Of a stretch of 33,560 bases of DNA, positions 1-8,364 are shown in pieces. The position numbers were made by a program, and so were the translations under genes. How positions within the stretch are numbered: position 1 is the first letter of the stretch; the number at the start of each line of letters is the position of its first letter. The notes under the pieces were generated by a model. That model made no database searches. It worked only from the letters and a program-made list of their open reading frames with translations, and was not told the origin of the DNA. Source of the DNA: Chlorobium sp. (GTDB taxonomy: Bacteria; Bacteroidota; Chlorobiia; Chlorobiales; Chlorobiaceae); contig JANQHB010000010.1 of assembly GCA_028277225.1 (NCBI GenBank), positions 1 through 33,560 on the forward strand, written 5' to 3'.

Positions 1-160
1 CGTCCGATACATCATTTCCCGCACTCAACTCTCTACCTCAGAGCACTACGGATGACTCGCATCCATACCGCCTCTTTCAGCGGGAAACTAATGTAGGCAA
101 TGGGGAAGACATATCCAAAAGGATACCGAAAAATAATTCAGGAAATTAGAACGCTGTGTT

Positions 161-214
161 ATAGGTCCTATGGGTCCTATGGGTCCTATAGGACTTATAA
201 GACCTATAAAGAGA
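161..214. repeat. 9-bp imperfect tandem repeat downstream of pyrG
   Basis: Six 9-bp units follow one another: ATAGGTCCT, ATGGGTCCT, ATGGGTCCT, ATAGGACTT, ATAAGACCT and the degenerate ATAAAGAGA. Because the unit is a multiple of three, both strands stay open and give spurious Tyr-Arg-Ser/Thr-rich reading frames (the + frame reads YRSYGSYGSY). The array lies about 40 bp beyond the pyrG stop codon. The central units also contain self-complementary stretches such as CCTATAGG. I see no gene in 1-254. Confidence 0.75.
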
Positions 215-254
215 GGAACTTCTTCTTAGGACACTCGACTTTATACCCAAGTGA

Positions 255-1943
255 TCACCCCTGTTCGGGTTCTTCGAGCGGCAGAGGGACACTTTCCAGC
301 GAAAGCTGACGTTCACCACGAGCATACGCTTTTGCAGCAGCCACAAAACCTTTGAAAAGAGGGTGCGGACTGCGAACTCTTGATTTCAGTTCCGGATGGA
401 ACTGCACCCCGACAAACCATCGATGGTCTTTGAGTTCGATGATCTCGACAAGTTCGTTGTTGGGCGATGTTCCCGAAAACAGCATACCGTTGTTTTCGAA
501 CAGTTCGCGGTAATCATTATTAAACTCGTAACGATGGCGGTGGCGCTCATTGATCAGAAACTTGTCATAGGCCTGATGCACTTTGGTCTTTTCTTTCAAA
601 ATGCATGGATAGCTCCCAAGGCGCATGGTGCCGCCCTTTTCCTTGACTTTTTTCTGGTTCTCCATCAGATCGATCACCGGCTGGCGGCAACGCTTGTTGA
701 ACTCCGTGGAGTTTGCCTCAGTGAGCCCGCATACGTTGCGTGCAAACTCAATCGTTGCACACTGCATACCGAGACAGATGCCGAGAAAGGGAATGTCCTG
801 CTCCCGGGCATGGCGGATAAAACTGATCTTGCCTTCGATACCCCGATCGCCAAAACCCGGTGCAACCAGGAGGCCGTGAACATCCTTGAGGAACTTACCG
901 CTTTTCCCGCCGTTCTCTTCCGCGTCTTCCGCCCTGACCAGTTTGATATTCACCTTTACATTGTTCACAGCTCCGGCATGAACAAGCGCTTCGAGAATCG
1001 ATTTATAGGCATCGGGATACTCCGTGTATTTACCGCAGATCGCAATGGTCACTTCGCCATCTCCGGGGTGCTTGACCTTCTTGCAGAAATCACGCCAGTA
1101 GGAAAGTTCCGGATCGCTGTATTTCTTGATCGAAAGTCTCTTTAAAACCCGGATATCAAGCTGCTCGTTCAGGAGCATGAGCGGCACATCGTATATCGTG
1201 TCGCAGTCGCTGAGCCCGATCACATCGGATTCATGAAGGTTACAGAAATGACCGACCTTGTTCTTGATCTCCCTTGAAAGAGGCTTTTCGCTTCTGCAGA
1301 CAAGAATATCGGGCTGAATCCCTGTTTCCAGCAGCATCTTGACACTGTGCTGCGTAGGCTTGGTCTTGAGTTCACATGCCGCCTTGATATAGGGAACAAG
1401 CGTGAGATGGATATTCAGAAGGTTTTTGGGACCAAGCTCCAGCTTCATCTGACGCATAGCCTCGAGAAAAGGCAGCGACTCGATATCACCGATCGTGCCC
1501 CCGATCTCCGTGATCAGTACATCCAGGGCGCCTCCCTTGCCCTGTTCGTTCATTTTCTCCTTGATTGCATCGATCACATGGGGAACAACCTGAACCGTAC
1601 CGCCCAGATAATCGCCCTGGCGTTCCCTGTCGATTACGGTTTTATAAACCCTGCCCATGGTGAGATTGGATGCCTGGGATGTCGGTTCATCCAGAAACCG
1701 TTCATAATGCCCGAGATCCAAGTCCGTTTCTGCCCCGTCATCTGTCACGTATACCTCTCCGTGCTGGTAGGGCGACATGGTACCCGGATCAACATTGATA
1801 TAGGGATCGTATTTCTGTATGGCAACACGAAGCCCCCTCGACTTGAGAAGCAAGCCGAGAGATGCCGATAAAATACCTTTGCCAAGAGAAGAAACCACCC
1901 CGCCGGTTACAAAAATATGCTTTACGTTTTTCGGTCGTGCCAT
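255..1943 (-). CDS. pyrG: CTP synthase (glutamine-hydrolysing)
   Basis: Makes CTP from UTP, ATP and glutamine in the last step of de novo pyrimidine synthesis in the cytosol. The 562-aa product has the full two-domain architecture. The N-terminal synthetase domain begins with the P-loop-like GGVVSSLGKG followed by the YDPYINVDPGTMSP segment. The C-terminal class I glutamine amidotransferase domain has its nucleophile Cys390 in GICLGMQ and the catalytic His516 and Glu518 in QFHPE. Length is close to the usual 535-560 aa, with a short acidic tail. The ATG start is followed directly by the conserved KHIFVTGG strand, so there is no room for a later start. It begins 26 nt after the gyrA stop on the same strand, so the two are probably cotranscribed. 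No obvious Shine-Dalgarno was seen. Confidence 0.98.
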   Translation of the reverse strand: MARPKNVKHIFVTGGVVSSLGKGILSASLGLLLKSRGLRVAIQKYDPYINVDPGTMSPYQHGEVYVTDDGAETDLDLGHYERFLDEPTSQASNLTMGRVYKTVIDRERQGDYLGGTVQVVPHVIDAIKEKMNEQGKGGALDVLITEIGGTIGDIESLPFLEAMRQMKLELGPKNLLNIHLTLVPYIKAACELKTKPTQHSVKMLLETGIQPDILVCRSEKPLSREIKNKVGHFCNLHESDVIGLSDCDTIYDVPLMLLNEQLDIRVLKRLSIKKYSDPELSYWRDFCKKVKHPGDGEVTIAICGKYTEYPDAYKSILEALVHAGAVNNVKVNIKLVRAEDAEENGGKSGKFLKDVHGLLVAPGFGDRGIEGKISFIRHAREQDIPFLGICLGMQCATIEFARNVCGLTEANSTEFNKRCRQPVIDLMENQKKVKEKGGTMRLGSYPCILKEKTKVHQAYDKFLINERHRHRYEFNNDYRELFENNGMLFSGTSPNNELVEIIELKDHRWFVGVQFHPELKSRVRSPHPLFKGFVAAAKAYARGERQLSLESVPLPLEEPEQG

Positions 1944-1969
1944 AGCAGTAATGGTGTTTTAGGAATCAA

Positions 1970-4453
1970 TTAATCTTTGAACAGCTCGATCTGATCTTCC
2001 GGACCGGCATCATCTCCGTTTTCCTCTACATCCGTCTTGGGCACTCTTGCCGTTGCGGAAATCGTGTCACCTTCCATCAACCTGATAAGCCTGACGCCTG
2101 AGGTATTGCGTCCCGTAAGCCTGATATTGGCAACATGCTGCCGGTTCACGATTCCGTTTGCCGTAATGATAATAAGATCGTCGCCGTCATTGACATCGAG
2201 CAGACCGACAAGGTTTCCGACCTTTTCATGAGCTTTCAATGTTATGACACCCCGTGCGCCGCGTTTGGTCAGACGATAGTCGTCTACAAGGCTGCGTTTT
2301 CCGAATCCGTTATCCGTTACGGCAAGAAGCGACGTGTCGTTTCGCTTTGAGGTGACCATGGAAATACAAAACTCACTCTCATCGAGCGTAATACCCTTGA
2401 CACCGCGTGTCGTTCTGCCCATAGAACGCACATCTTTTTCTGCAAAACGGACAGCATACCCTGAATTTTTTGCCATGATGATATCATGTTCGCCATCGGT
2501 CAGACGAGCGTCGATCAGTTCATCGCCCTCATCGATTATGATTGCCGCTATGCCGTTACGGCGCGGACGGGAAAATGCTTCTATTTCGGTTTTCTTGATG
2601 ATCCCCCTGGCTGTCGCCATGACAATGTAGAGTGGATCGTCAAAGGTCTTCACATTGATATATGCCCTGATCTTTTCCCCCGGCTGCAACTCCATGATGT
2701 TTGCAAGAGAACGTCCTCTTGCAGCGCGTCCGGCTTCGGGAATTTCGTAGACTTTCAACCAGTGGCAGCGCCCCCTGTTGGTAAAGAAGAGAATATAGTT
2801 ATGCGTCGAAGCGATAAACATATGCTCGACAAAATCCTCATGCCGGGCCTGGGCTCCGGTCACACCCTTGCCTCCGCGAGCCTGCCGCCGATAGCCTGAA
2901 ACAGGGAAACGCTTGATAAAGCCTTCATGGGTTATAGTGATCACCACGTCTTCCTGGGCAATCATGTCTTCAATGGAGAATTCGCCTTCCTGCGGCCTGA
3001 TTTCCGTCCGGCGCTCGTCTCCATATACTTTCCTGACCTTCAGAAGCTCTTCCTTGATAATCGCCATCTGCTTGTCCGGATTGGCAAGGATAAAACGCAA
3101 TTCCTCGATCAACGCAAGCGTTTCCTTGTAGTCTTTTTCAATTTTCTCGCGCTCCATACCGGTCAACCGCTGCAGACGCATTTCAAGGACAGCTTTCGAC
3201 TGGACTTCGGTCAGCCCGAATTTCTCCATCAGCCTTTCCTGCGCCACCTGTGCATTTGGAGACTGCCGGATCGTTGCGATCACTTCGTCGAGATTATCGA
3301 GACAGATCTTCAACCCCTCGAGAATGTGCGCTTTCTTTTCGGCAGCAGCGAGATCGAAGGTTGTTCGCCTGAGAATTATTTCATTCCGGTGCTTGAGATA
3401 GAGTTGCATCATCTCTTTGAGCGTCAGCACCTTGGGCACCCCGCCTACAAGTGCAAGAAGAATAACGCCGAAGGTATCCTGCATCGGCGTGTGCTTGTAG
3501 AGATGATTGAGAACAACCTTGGCGACAGCATCACGCTTGAGTTCGATAACAAGACGCATACCGTCACGATCGGACTCGTCACGAATATCTGCGATTCCAT
3601 CTATTTTCTTCAAATGGATCAGTTCGACGATTTTCTCAATCAGCCGAACTTTATTGACCTGATAGGGAAGTTCGCTCACAATAATGGACTCCCTTCCGTT
3701 TTTCTGCGTAACCTCGACAACAGCCCTGGCACGGATCACAACACGGCCCCTGCCGGTTGTATACGCCTGTTTCACCCCTTCATAGCCGTATATAATGCCA
3801 CCGGTAGGAAAGTCGGGAGCGATAATGTGCTCCATAATTTCTTCGACCGTAATTTCCGGATTGTCAATCATCGCGACCAATCCGTCAACGACTTCGTTGA
3901 GGTTATTGGGCGGAATGTTTGTCGCCATACCGACGGCAATGCCCGATGCTCCGTTCACAAGCATATTGGGCATGGCGGAAGGAAGTACTGTCGGCTCCTC
4001 GAGCGAATCGTCAAAGTTCAGCGCAAAATCGACGGTTTCCTTATCGAGGTCTTTAAGCATTTCGCCCGCAATGCTTTTCATCCGGACTTCAGTATACCTC
4101 ATGGCTGCAGGCGAGTCGCCGTCGATCGAACCGAAGTTGCCCTGGCCGTCAATAAGCGGGTAGCGCATGGAGAAATCCTGCACCAGACGAACAATACTGT
4201 CATAAACGGCACTGTCACCATGAGGGTGAAATTTACCAAGCACTTCACCAACAACACGGGCGGATTTCTTATATGCTTTCCCGGCCTGGAGACCCAGCTC
4301 ATGCATACCGTACAAAACCCTGCGGTGAACGGGCTTGAGACCATCCCTGACATCCGGCAATGCGCGGCTCACGATAACCGACATGGAGTAGTCGAGGTAG
4401 GAGTCCCTCATTTCGTCTTCAATACTGATCGGCAATATCTTGTCGCGCTGCAT
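1970..4453 (-). CDS. gyrA: DNA gyrase subunit A
   Basis: Breakage-reunion subunit of DNA gyrase, which works with GyrB to introduce negative supercoils. The 827-aa product has the winged-helix/tower core with the catalytic Tyr120 in AAMRYTEVRM. The quinolone-determining segment HPHGDSAVYDSIV carries Ser81 and Asp85, the drug-sensitive pattern. The GyrA box appears as QARGGKG (usual form QRRGGKG), which marks this as gyrase rather than topoisomerase IV ParC. A C-terminal beta-pinwheel follows, ending in an acidic tail (DVEENGDDAGPEDQ). The ATG has a good ribosome site, AAGGA, about 6 nt upstream. It sits between rsfS (85 nt upstream) and pyrG (26 nt downstream), all on the minus strand. Confidence 0.98.
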   Translation of the reverse strand: MQRDKILPISIEDEMRDSYLDYSMSVIVSRALPDVRDGLKPVHRRVLYGMHELGLQAGKAYKKSARVVGEVLGKFHPHGDSAVYDSIVRLVQDFSMRYPLIDGQGNFGSIDGDSPAAMRYTEVRMKSIAGEMLKDLDKETVDFALNFDDSLEEPTVLPSAMPNMLVNGASGIAVGMATNIPPNNLNEVVDGLVAMIDNPEITVEEIMEHIIAPDFPTGGIIYGYEGVKQAYTTGRGRVVIRARAVVEVTQKNGRESIIVSELPYQVNKVRLIEKIVELIHLKKIDGIADIRDESDRDGMRLVIELKRDAVAKVVLNHLYKHTPMQDTFGVILLALVGGVPKVLTLKEMMQLYLKHRNEIILRRTTFDLAAAEKKAHILEGLKICLDNLDEVIATIRQSPNAQVAQERLMEKFGLTEVQSKAVLEMRLQRLTGMEREKIEKDYKETLALIEELRFILANPDKQMAIIKEELLKVRKVYGDERRTEIRPQEGEFSIEDMIAQEDVVITITHEGFIKRFPVSGYRRQARGGKGVTGAQARHEDFVEHMFIASTHNYILFFTNRGRCHWLKVYEIPEAGRAARGRSLANIMELQPGEKIRAYINVKTFDDPLYIVMATARGIIKKTEIEAFSRPRRNGIAAIIIDEGDELIDARLTDGEHDIIMAKNSGYAVRFAEKDVRSMGRTTRGVKGITLDESEFCISMVTSKRNDTSLLAVTDNGFGKRSLVDDYRLTKRGARGVITLKAHEKVGNLVGLLDVNDGDDLIIITANGIVNRQHVANIRLTGRNTSGVRLIRLMEGDTISATARVPKTDVEENGDDAGPEDQIELFKD

Positions 4454-4538
4454 CTGTTCCTTACTGTAAAATTGAACGAAAATTAAGACGGAGACAATGT
4501 ATAAAATCCCCCTCTAAAGGGAAAGCTGTCATCGGCAT

Positions 4539-4961
4539 TCAACCTTTTTCGAAGCCCTCTCTTCCCGAACTTTTGAGAATATGTTTCGGAGCATCACCCC
4601 ATAGCGATTCCAGATCGTAAAAAGCACGCTCATCCGGCATGAAAATATGGACGACAACATTCACATAATCAATCAATATCCAGTGCAGTGTGTCGGCACC
4701 TTCAACATGCAGCGGACGTTCGTCATCATGCTTGAGTTCGTCGACAATATACTCGTATACTGCTTTTGCCTTGCGCTCGGAATCAGCCGTTGCCAGAACA
4801 AAAAAATCCGTCACACTCGTCAGGCCCCTGAGATCGAGTATCGTCACATCATCACATTTCTTTTCCAGCGACAGTTCCGCCACCCTTCTGGCAAGCAGTT
4901 CACTGACTGGTATGTCCCTGACTTCCGGCTCCCTCTTCGGATCACGGCCCGGTTCAGCCAT
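4539..4961 (-). CDS. rsfS: Ribosomal silencing factor RsfS
   Basis: RsfS/Iojap family protein. In the known family it binds ribosomal protein uL14 on the 50S subunit and blocks joining with 30S during starvation. The 140-aa product shows the family pattern: KKCDDVTILDLRGLTSVTDFFVLATADS near residues 35-60, then VEGADTLHWILIDYVNVVVHIF near residues 88-110, then FYDLESLWGDAP. It has about 20 extra charged residues at the N-terminus before the domain. The start is an ATG with a strong ribosome site (GGAGG, 4 nt upstream). It lies upstream of gyrA on the same strand. Confidence 0.95.
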   Translation of the reverse strand: MAEPGRDPKREPEVRDIPVSELLARRVAELSLEKKCDDVTILDLRGLTSVTDFFVLATADSERKAKAVYEYIVDELKHDDERPLHVEGADTLHWILIDYVNVVVHIFMPDERAFYDLESLWGDAPKHILKSSGREGFEKG

Positions 4962-5190
4962 AAACCTCCATATAGTGTATTGTTATAAAAAACACATCCG
5001 TTGCGCCTCATCCGCGTTACGTTTACACACAGATGGTCGTATAAAAATATAGCAATAATCATCTCTTTCCGAAGCGGATTACCCTTGTCGATTTCAAAAC
5101 ATTTCCGGATTGTAACACATGGAGATGCATGAGCATGATGCCTGTGTTGATATCCTCAATTCATCAAACAACCGTAACACGGAACTTCCG

Positions 5191-5889
5191 CTATTTCCCG
5201 GGGCGGAATTTTTGCTGGTAATCAGGTGTAACCGTTTCGAGAACTGCACGATCACCTGCCATGAAACGCTTTTGTGCAATCGGCAGAAGGGATGATGCCG
5301 AAAAAAAATCCGCTTGCAGAAAGTCCAGACCGGCCATCATTTGCAATTTACCGGGGAGAGTAATGTCCCGGGCAACAACAACACACTGCCCACCATGCTC
5401 CTCAAGTCTCTGCATGAGATCCGCAACCGGTACAAAGGTAGTCTTTTCAACCTCCTCAACACCGCAATCCCCGGAACGGTAGATCGCATAGTAAAGCTCA
5501 CCCTTTCGCGCGGGAATAACAGGAACCAGATTGACAGCCCGGCTATGAGGCTTAGCTGCCAGAGCCATTGCCTCCATGGTTGATACGGTTACAAGCGGAA
5601 ATCCGGCTCCATAAGCGATCCCTTTTGCCGTAGCCATACCGATTCGTAAAGCCGTAAAGGATCCCGGACCCGAAGAAAGAGCAAGGAAATCAATATCTGA
5701 AAGGGATGAACCGGACTTTTCGAGGACACGGGAAACGAGCGGCACGATCGACTCCGCCGTCCGCTGCCACTCCCTGACCGTCTCTTCGACAACGCCTTCA
5801 GGTGTTGCCGCAGCAACGCTGATGCACTGATGCGTACATTCAAGCGCAAGAATCTTGTGAAGATAAGTCGAAGATGAAGACGAAGTCAA
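5191..5889 (-). CDS. tsaB: tRNA threonylcarbamoyladenosine biosynthesis protein TsaB
   Basis: Non-catalytic ASKHA-fold partner of TsaD in the complex that makes the universal t6A37 tRNA modification. The 232-aa product has the family signature ILALECTHQCISVA at the N-terminus and the LALSSGPGSFTALRIGMATAKGIAYG motif near residues 60-85. The only in-frame start before the conserved core is a TTG lying inside a short direct repeat with no visible ribosome site, so start confidence is low; a poly-Ser stretch (TSSSSST) precedes the domain. It follows tsaE on the same strand by 174 nt of repeat-rich DNA. TsaD and TsaC are not in the window. Confidence 0.93.
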   Translation of the reverse strand: MTSSSSSTYLHKILALECTHQCISVAAATPEGVVEETVREWQRTAESIVPLVSRVLEKSGSSLSDIDFLALSSGPGSFTALRIGMATAKGIAYGAGFPLVTVSTMEAMALAAKPHSRAVNLVPVIPARKGELYYAIYRSGDCGVEEVEKTTFVPVADLMQRLEEHGGQCVVVARDITLPGKLQMMAGLDFLQADFFSASSLLPIAQKRFMAGDRAVLETVTPDYQQKFRPGK

Positions 5890-5913
5890 AAGTAAAAAAT
5901 CAAAAGTAAAAAA
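5886..5913. repeat. 14-bp direct repeat, two tandem copies
   Basis: TCAAAAGTAAAAAA occurs twice back to back (5886-5899 and 5900-5913). The first copy overlaps the TTG start region of tsaB. On the minus strand the copies read TTTTTTACTTTTGA and occupy the position where a ribosome site would be expected. Confidence 0.8.
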
Positions 5914-6029
5914 AAGACAGGCCTGAAATCCCGCCTGGATTCACACAACAAACCCGAAAAAGAATAAGCTGCAGACTGCTTGATGCCAGACTAAATCCCG
6001 AAATCAGCAGCGGATTTCTCATAAAACAG

Positions 6030-6062
6030 TTCAACAACTCAACAGATCAACAATTCAACAAA
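6030..6062 (+). repeat. Left arm of 28-nt inverted repeat flanking tsaE
   Basis: Four 8-bp units in tandem (TCAACAAC, TCAACAGA, TCAACAAT, TCAACAAA) at 6031-6062. The 28 nt at 6030-6057 recur exactly, in inverted orientation, at 6566-6593. The arm ends one base before the tsaE stop codon. Confidence 0.9.
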
Positions 6063-6063
6063 C

Positions 6064-6495
6064 TTAACTGTCAATTACAATTTTTCTCTCTTCCTCACCG
6101 ACCGTTTCGATGTGCACCCTTATTGTCTGTGGCGGAAACTCTTCAATGAATTTTTCGCCCCACTCTACAACCGAAATTGCATCACTGTTGATATAATCGC
6201 CAAAACCGAGCCCCTCAAGCTCCAGAGAGGTTTCTATACGATAGAGATCAAAATGCTGAAGCGTGACAGGCCGGCCGTTCAGCTTCCCCCTGTAGATATT
6301 GAATATGGAGAAGGATGGACTTGTCAGCTGGTCATCGCAGCCGAAAAGCTGGGCGATTCCACGCATGAACTCGGTTTTCCCGGCCCCAAGGTTCCCGCTC
6401 AAAGAGACAACATCCCCCGGCTGCAGACCGGCAGCAAACTGCCTGGCATAGTCACGTGTCTCAAGAACCGAACGGGAAAGAAACTCTTTTACCAT
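6064..6495 (-). CDS. tsaE: tRNA threonylcarbamoyladenosine biosynthesis ATPase TsaE
   Basis: P-loop ATPase that drives turnover of the TsaB-TsaD complex in t6A synthesis. The Walker A motif GNLGAGKTEF lies near residue 35. The family features SPSFSIFNIYRG, QHFDLYRI and VVEWGEKF follow in the right order. I prefer the ATG at 6495 (143 aa, MVKEFLSRS), which has AAGGAGG just upstream, over a TTG at 6513 that would add six residues. The gene sits inside the 28-nt inverted repeat described separately, upstream of tsaB and downstream of the DUF1015 gene on the same strand. Length is usual for the family. Confidence 0.95.
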   Translation of the reverse strand: MVKEFLSRSVLETRDYARQFAAGLQPGDVVSLSGNLGAGKTEFMRGIAQLFGCDDQLTSPSFSIFNIYRGKLNGRPVTLQHFDLYRIETSLELEGLGFGDYINSDAISVVEWGEKFIEEFPPQTIRVHIETVGEEERKIVIDS

Positions 6496-6565
6496 GTCCT
6501 CCTTACTATGCAATCGTGTACTTCACTGGATTATCTATCAATTCTACGGAAAAGATGAGACTTGC

Positions 6566-6593
6566 TGAATTGTTGATCTGTTGAGTTGTTGAA
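6566..6593 (-). repeat. Right arm of 28-nt inverted repeat flanking tsaE
   Basis: Exact reverse complement of 6030-6057. It lies in the leader between tsaE and the upstream DUF1015 gene. The 508 bp between the arms is essentially the tsaE gene plus its short leader. Confidence 0.9.
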
Positions 6594-6701
6594 TTGGAAG
6601 AGCAGAAAACTGAAACTATAGTTGTAAGAATACTACACAATCACACAAAAAAGCGATCAAAACTGTTTAGCCGGATAGCTATCCAACCAACTAGCGCATA
6701 C

Positions 6702-6738
6702 GCATAAGCTTGACCGATATCATCGGTCAAGCTTATGC
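6702..6738 (-). terminator. Perfect 17-bp hairpin over the stop codon of the DUF1015 gene
   Basis: 6702-6718 and 6722-6738 are exact reverse complements separated by 3 nt. The arms each contain AAGCTT. The stop codon (6720-6722) lies in the loop, and the last codons of the gene form one arm. No run of T follows on either strand, so a classical intrinsic terminator is uncertain; it could act as a 3'-end stabiliser or as a Rho-blocking structure. Confidence 0.6.
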
Positions 6739-7997
6739 ATCACCATCCCTGTCATGATCTTCGGATAAAAATAGGTCGACTTCTGCGGCATTACTTCGCC
6801 TTCGGCTGAAATATCGAGCACCTGCTGCACCGTTGTCGGTTTGACAATAAACCCGGCCTGGATATCGCCCTTTTCAACAGCCTCGAAAACCTTGCGGTCG
6901 TCCTCTTCATAGATCACGTTTGCCTGGCTCTTCATCGCCTCAGGGGTTATACCCAGCATACGCTGCAGGATCAGTTCGTGCAGAACAACCACACTGAGAC
7001 GAAGAAGCGGAGAAGGGACCGAATCACCCAGCAGGGTTACCGGCTCAACCTTGAGCCTGATCCCCCAGACACCTCTTGAGGTAACCACCCCGAAAACATG
7101 GTTTGAAGCCTCACCGTCGAGATACTGCCGCAGTTCTTCTCTTCCACCCAGGGGTTTTACTTCGAAATTGGTACTCAGCGTATCGATCAACCCATCAGGA
7201 CTGAACTGTTCGAGGCTGTGCACCATTCTGTGCAGCGGAAAGATGATCAGTCCTTCGTCGTAAATATTGGCAAGGTAGATCAGAATGAAATTGCAGGGTT
7301 CGTCCCCGGTATGCGAAGGGTTGTCCTCAGCCCTGAGGTTGCGATAATTCACCCCGGTCTCGTACCGGTGATGTCCATCGGCGATATAGACCTGGCGGTC
7401 GAGGAGCACCTGCTGCACGGTCGAGACAATGCCGGGATCAGTGACCTTCCAGAGCCGGTTCCTCACTCCCTGAAACGCGGCATCGACAATCGGATCATGA
7501 ACGGCCGCAAAAGCCTCTATCGCCTTGTCCGCCTGAAGCTCTTCATCGGCATACAGTCCGAAAATGCTGCTGATGTTCGATTGCGTCCGCTTGAACAGGT
7601 TCAACCGGTCTTTTTTCGGACCTGAAAGGGTCCGCTCGTGCGGCAGCACCTTTTTCTCGCCGAACTCGTACAGACGCAGGGCGCAGAAAAAACCTTTCCG
7701 GGTATAGGTGTTGCCCTCGGGATCGGTATAGGTCTGGTAGTAAGGGTAAAGTGCCGGTTCGTCGTCCTGCATCAGTACACCCTCCTGCATCCACTGCGCC
7801 AGCCGCTCAGCCGCCGCACCATAAGGATCGTCTTCCTTCGGCAGTTCCAGCCGCACCGCATTGTATTCCGAACTGTCGTACAGTTCCTGCTGCATTGACG
7901 AAGGAATGATGTCATAGGGCGGGCAGATGATGTTCCCCATGTCACCCGCGGTTTCGGGGTTGTACCGCAAACCCTTGAAAGGACGGATTTCAGGCAT
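6720..7997 (-). CDS. DUF1015 family protein
   Basis: A 425-aa protein matching the DUF1015 family (a conserved family of unknown biochemical function, often called HTH-like or 'SpoIID-adjacent' without proof). The hallmark N-terminus IRPFKGLRYNP followed by CPPYDII is present, as are LPHERTLSGPKKDRL near residues 117-131 and the DGHHRYETGVNYR motif near residues 210-222. The predicted product is soluble, with no signal peptide. It is the first gene of the leftward housekeeping run. An intrinsic terminator at 8051-8077 isolates it from the DUF2442 gene upstream, so it needs its own promoter in 7998-8050. The ATG start has no strong ribosome site. The function is unknown to me. Confidence 0.9.
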   Translation of the reverse strand: MPEIRPFKGLRYNPETAGDMGNIICPPYDIIPSSMQQELYDSSEYNAVRLELPKEDDPYGAAAERLAQWMQEGVLMQDDEPALYPYYQTYTDPEGNTYTRKGFFCALRLYEFGEKKVLPHERTLSGPKKDRLNLFKRTQSNISSIFGLYADEELQADKAIEAFAAVHDPIVDAAFQGVRNRLWKVTDPGIVSTVQQVLLDRQVYIADGHHRYETGVNYRNLRAEDNPSHTGDEPCNFILIYLANIYDEGLIIFPLHRMVHSLEQFSPDGLIDTLSTNFEVKPLGGREELRQYLDGEASNHVFGVVTSRGVWGIRLKVEPVTLLGDSVPSPLLRLSVVVLHELILQRMLGITPEAMKSQANVIYEEDDRKVFEAVEKGDIQAGFIVKPTTVQQVLDISAEGEVMPQKSTYFYPKIMTGMVMHKLDR

Positions 7998-8050
7998 GAT
8001 GTAAGTCGTATTTACATGCTTTGGAATGGATTATCTTTCGCTCACACAAG

Positions 8051-8077
8051 ATAAAAAAAGCCGGACAAAGGCCCGGC
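8051..8077 (-). terminator. Intrinsic terminator after the DUF2442 gene
   Basis: On the minus strand GCCGG, an 8-nt loop and CCGGC are followed at once by a run of seven T. It lies 20 bp beyond the stop of the DUF2442 gene and before the DUF1015 gene. It shares a 17-nt exact sequence (8048-8064) with the terminator at 8651-8676. Confidence 0.85.
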
Positions 8078-8097
8078 ACATAGAAAGGAATCAGCCA

Positions 8098-8364
8098 TCA
8101 TTTGCCACACTGACAGGCACAGCCCTTGGCAAACTGCCCGTAATCCCCCCGAAACAATCCGCTGAAGGACAAATCTTCATCCAGATCAGGCCAATGAAGC
8201 CCATAGGGAGAAACCTCGATATTGTTTAGCTCGTCATTGGTTCCCTTTACAAGGCGCTTGTTTTTTTTCACAGGAAACCTGATTTCAACGCCGCTTTCCA
8301 TGGATACAATGATAAAACCATCCTCATAGGCGGCCTTTATTACAGTATCAACCAATGTACTCAT
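8098..8364 (-). CDS. DUF2442 domain protein (probable antitoxin-like partner)
   Basis: An 88-aa product with the DUF2442 pattern: an N-terminal strand-rich half with FIIVSMESGVEIRFPVKKNKRL, then LNNIEVSPYGLHWPDLDEDLSFSGLFRG. The C-terminus adds a Cys-containing tail (CACQCGK). Its start overlaps the end of the DUF4160 gene by 17 nt, so the two are translated as a pair. DUF4160-DUF2442 pairs are, from what I recall of the family literature, treated as candidate type II toxin-antitoxin modules with DUF2442 as the antitoxin; no activity can be read from the sequence. The transcript ends at the terminator about 20 bp downstream. Confidence 0.85.
   Translation of the reverse strand: MSTLVDTVIKAAYEDGFIIVSMESGVEIRFPVKKNKRLVKGTNDELNNIEVSPYGLHWPDLDEDLSFSGLFRGDYGQFAKGCACQCGK

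Noticed and set aside
100..309. Tyr/Ser-rich reading frame over the 9-bp repeat
   Set aside because: The residues come from the repeat unit; there is no conserved sequence outside it.
396..1145. Long open frame on the plus strand opposite pyrG
   Set aside because: It lies wholly inside pyrG on the opposite strand, shows no family pattern, and is explained by codon bias of the real gene.
2927..4486. 519-codon open frame antisense to gyrA
   Set aside because: Its length is striking, but it mirrors gyrA codons, has no recognisable domain and no ribosome site, and runs past the gyrA start only by chance.
4503..4525. Possible intrinsic terminator between rsfS and gyrA
   Set aside because: The stem is only four to five bp and the T-run is short; not strong enough to list.
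6030..6062. Possible short CRISPR-like array
   Set aside because: Units are 8 bp with no spacers, so this is a simple tandem repeat; no cas gene is present.
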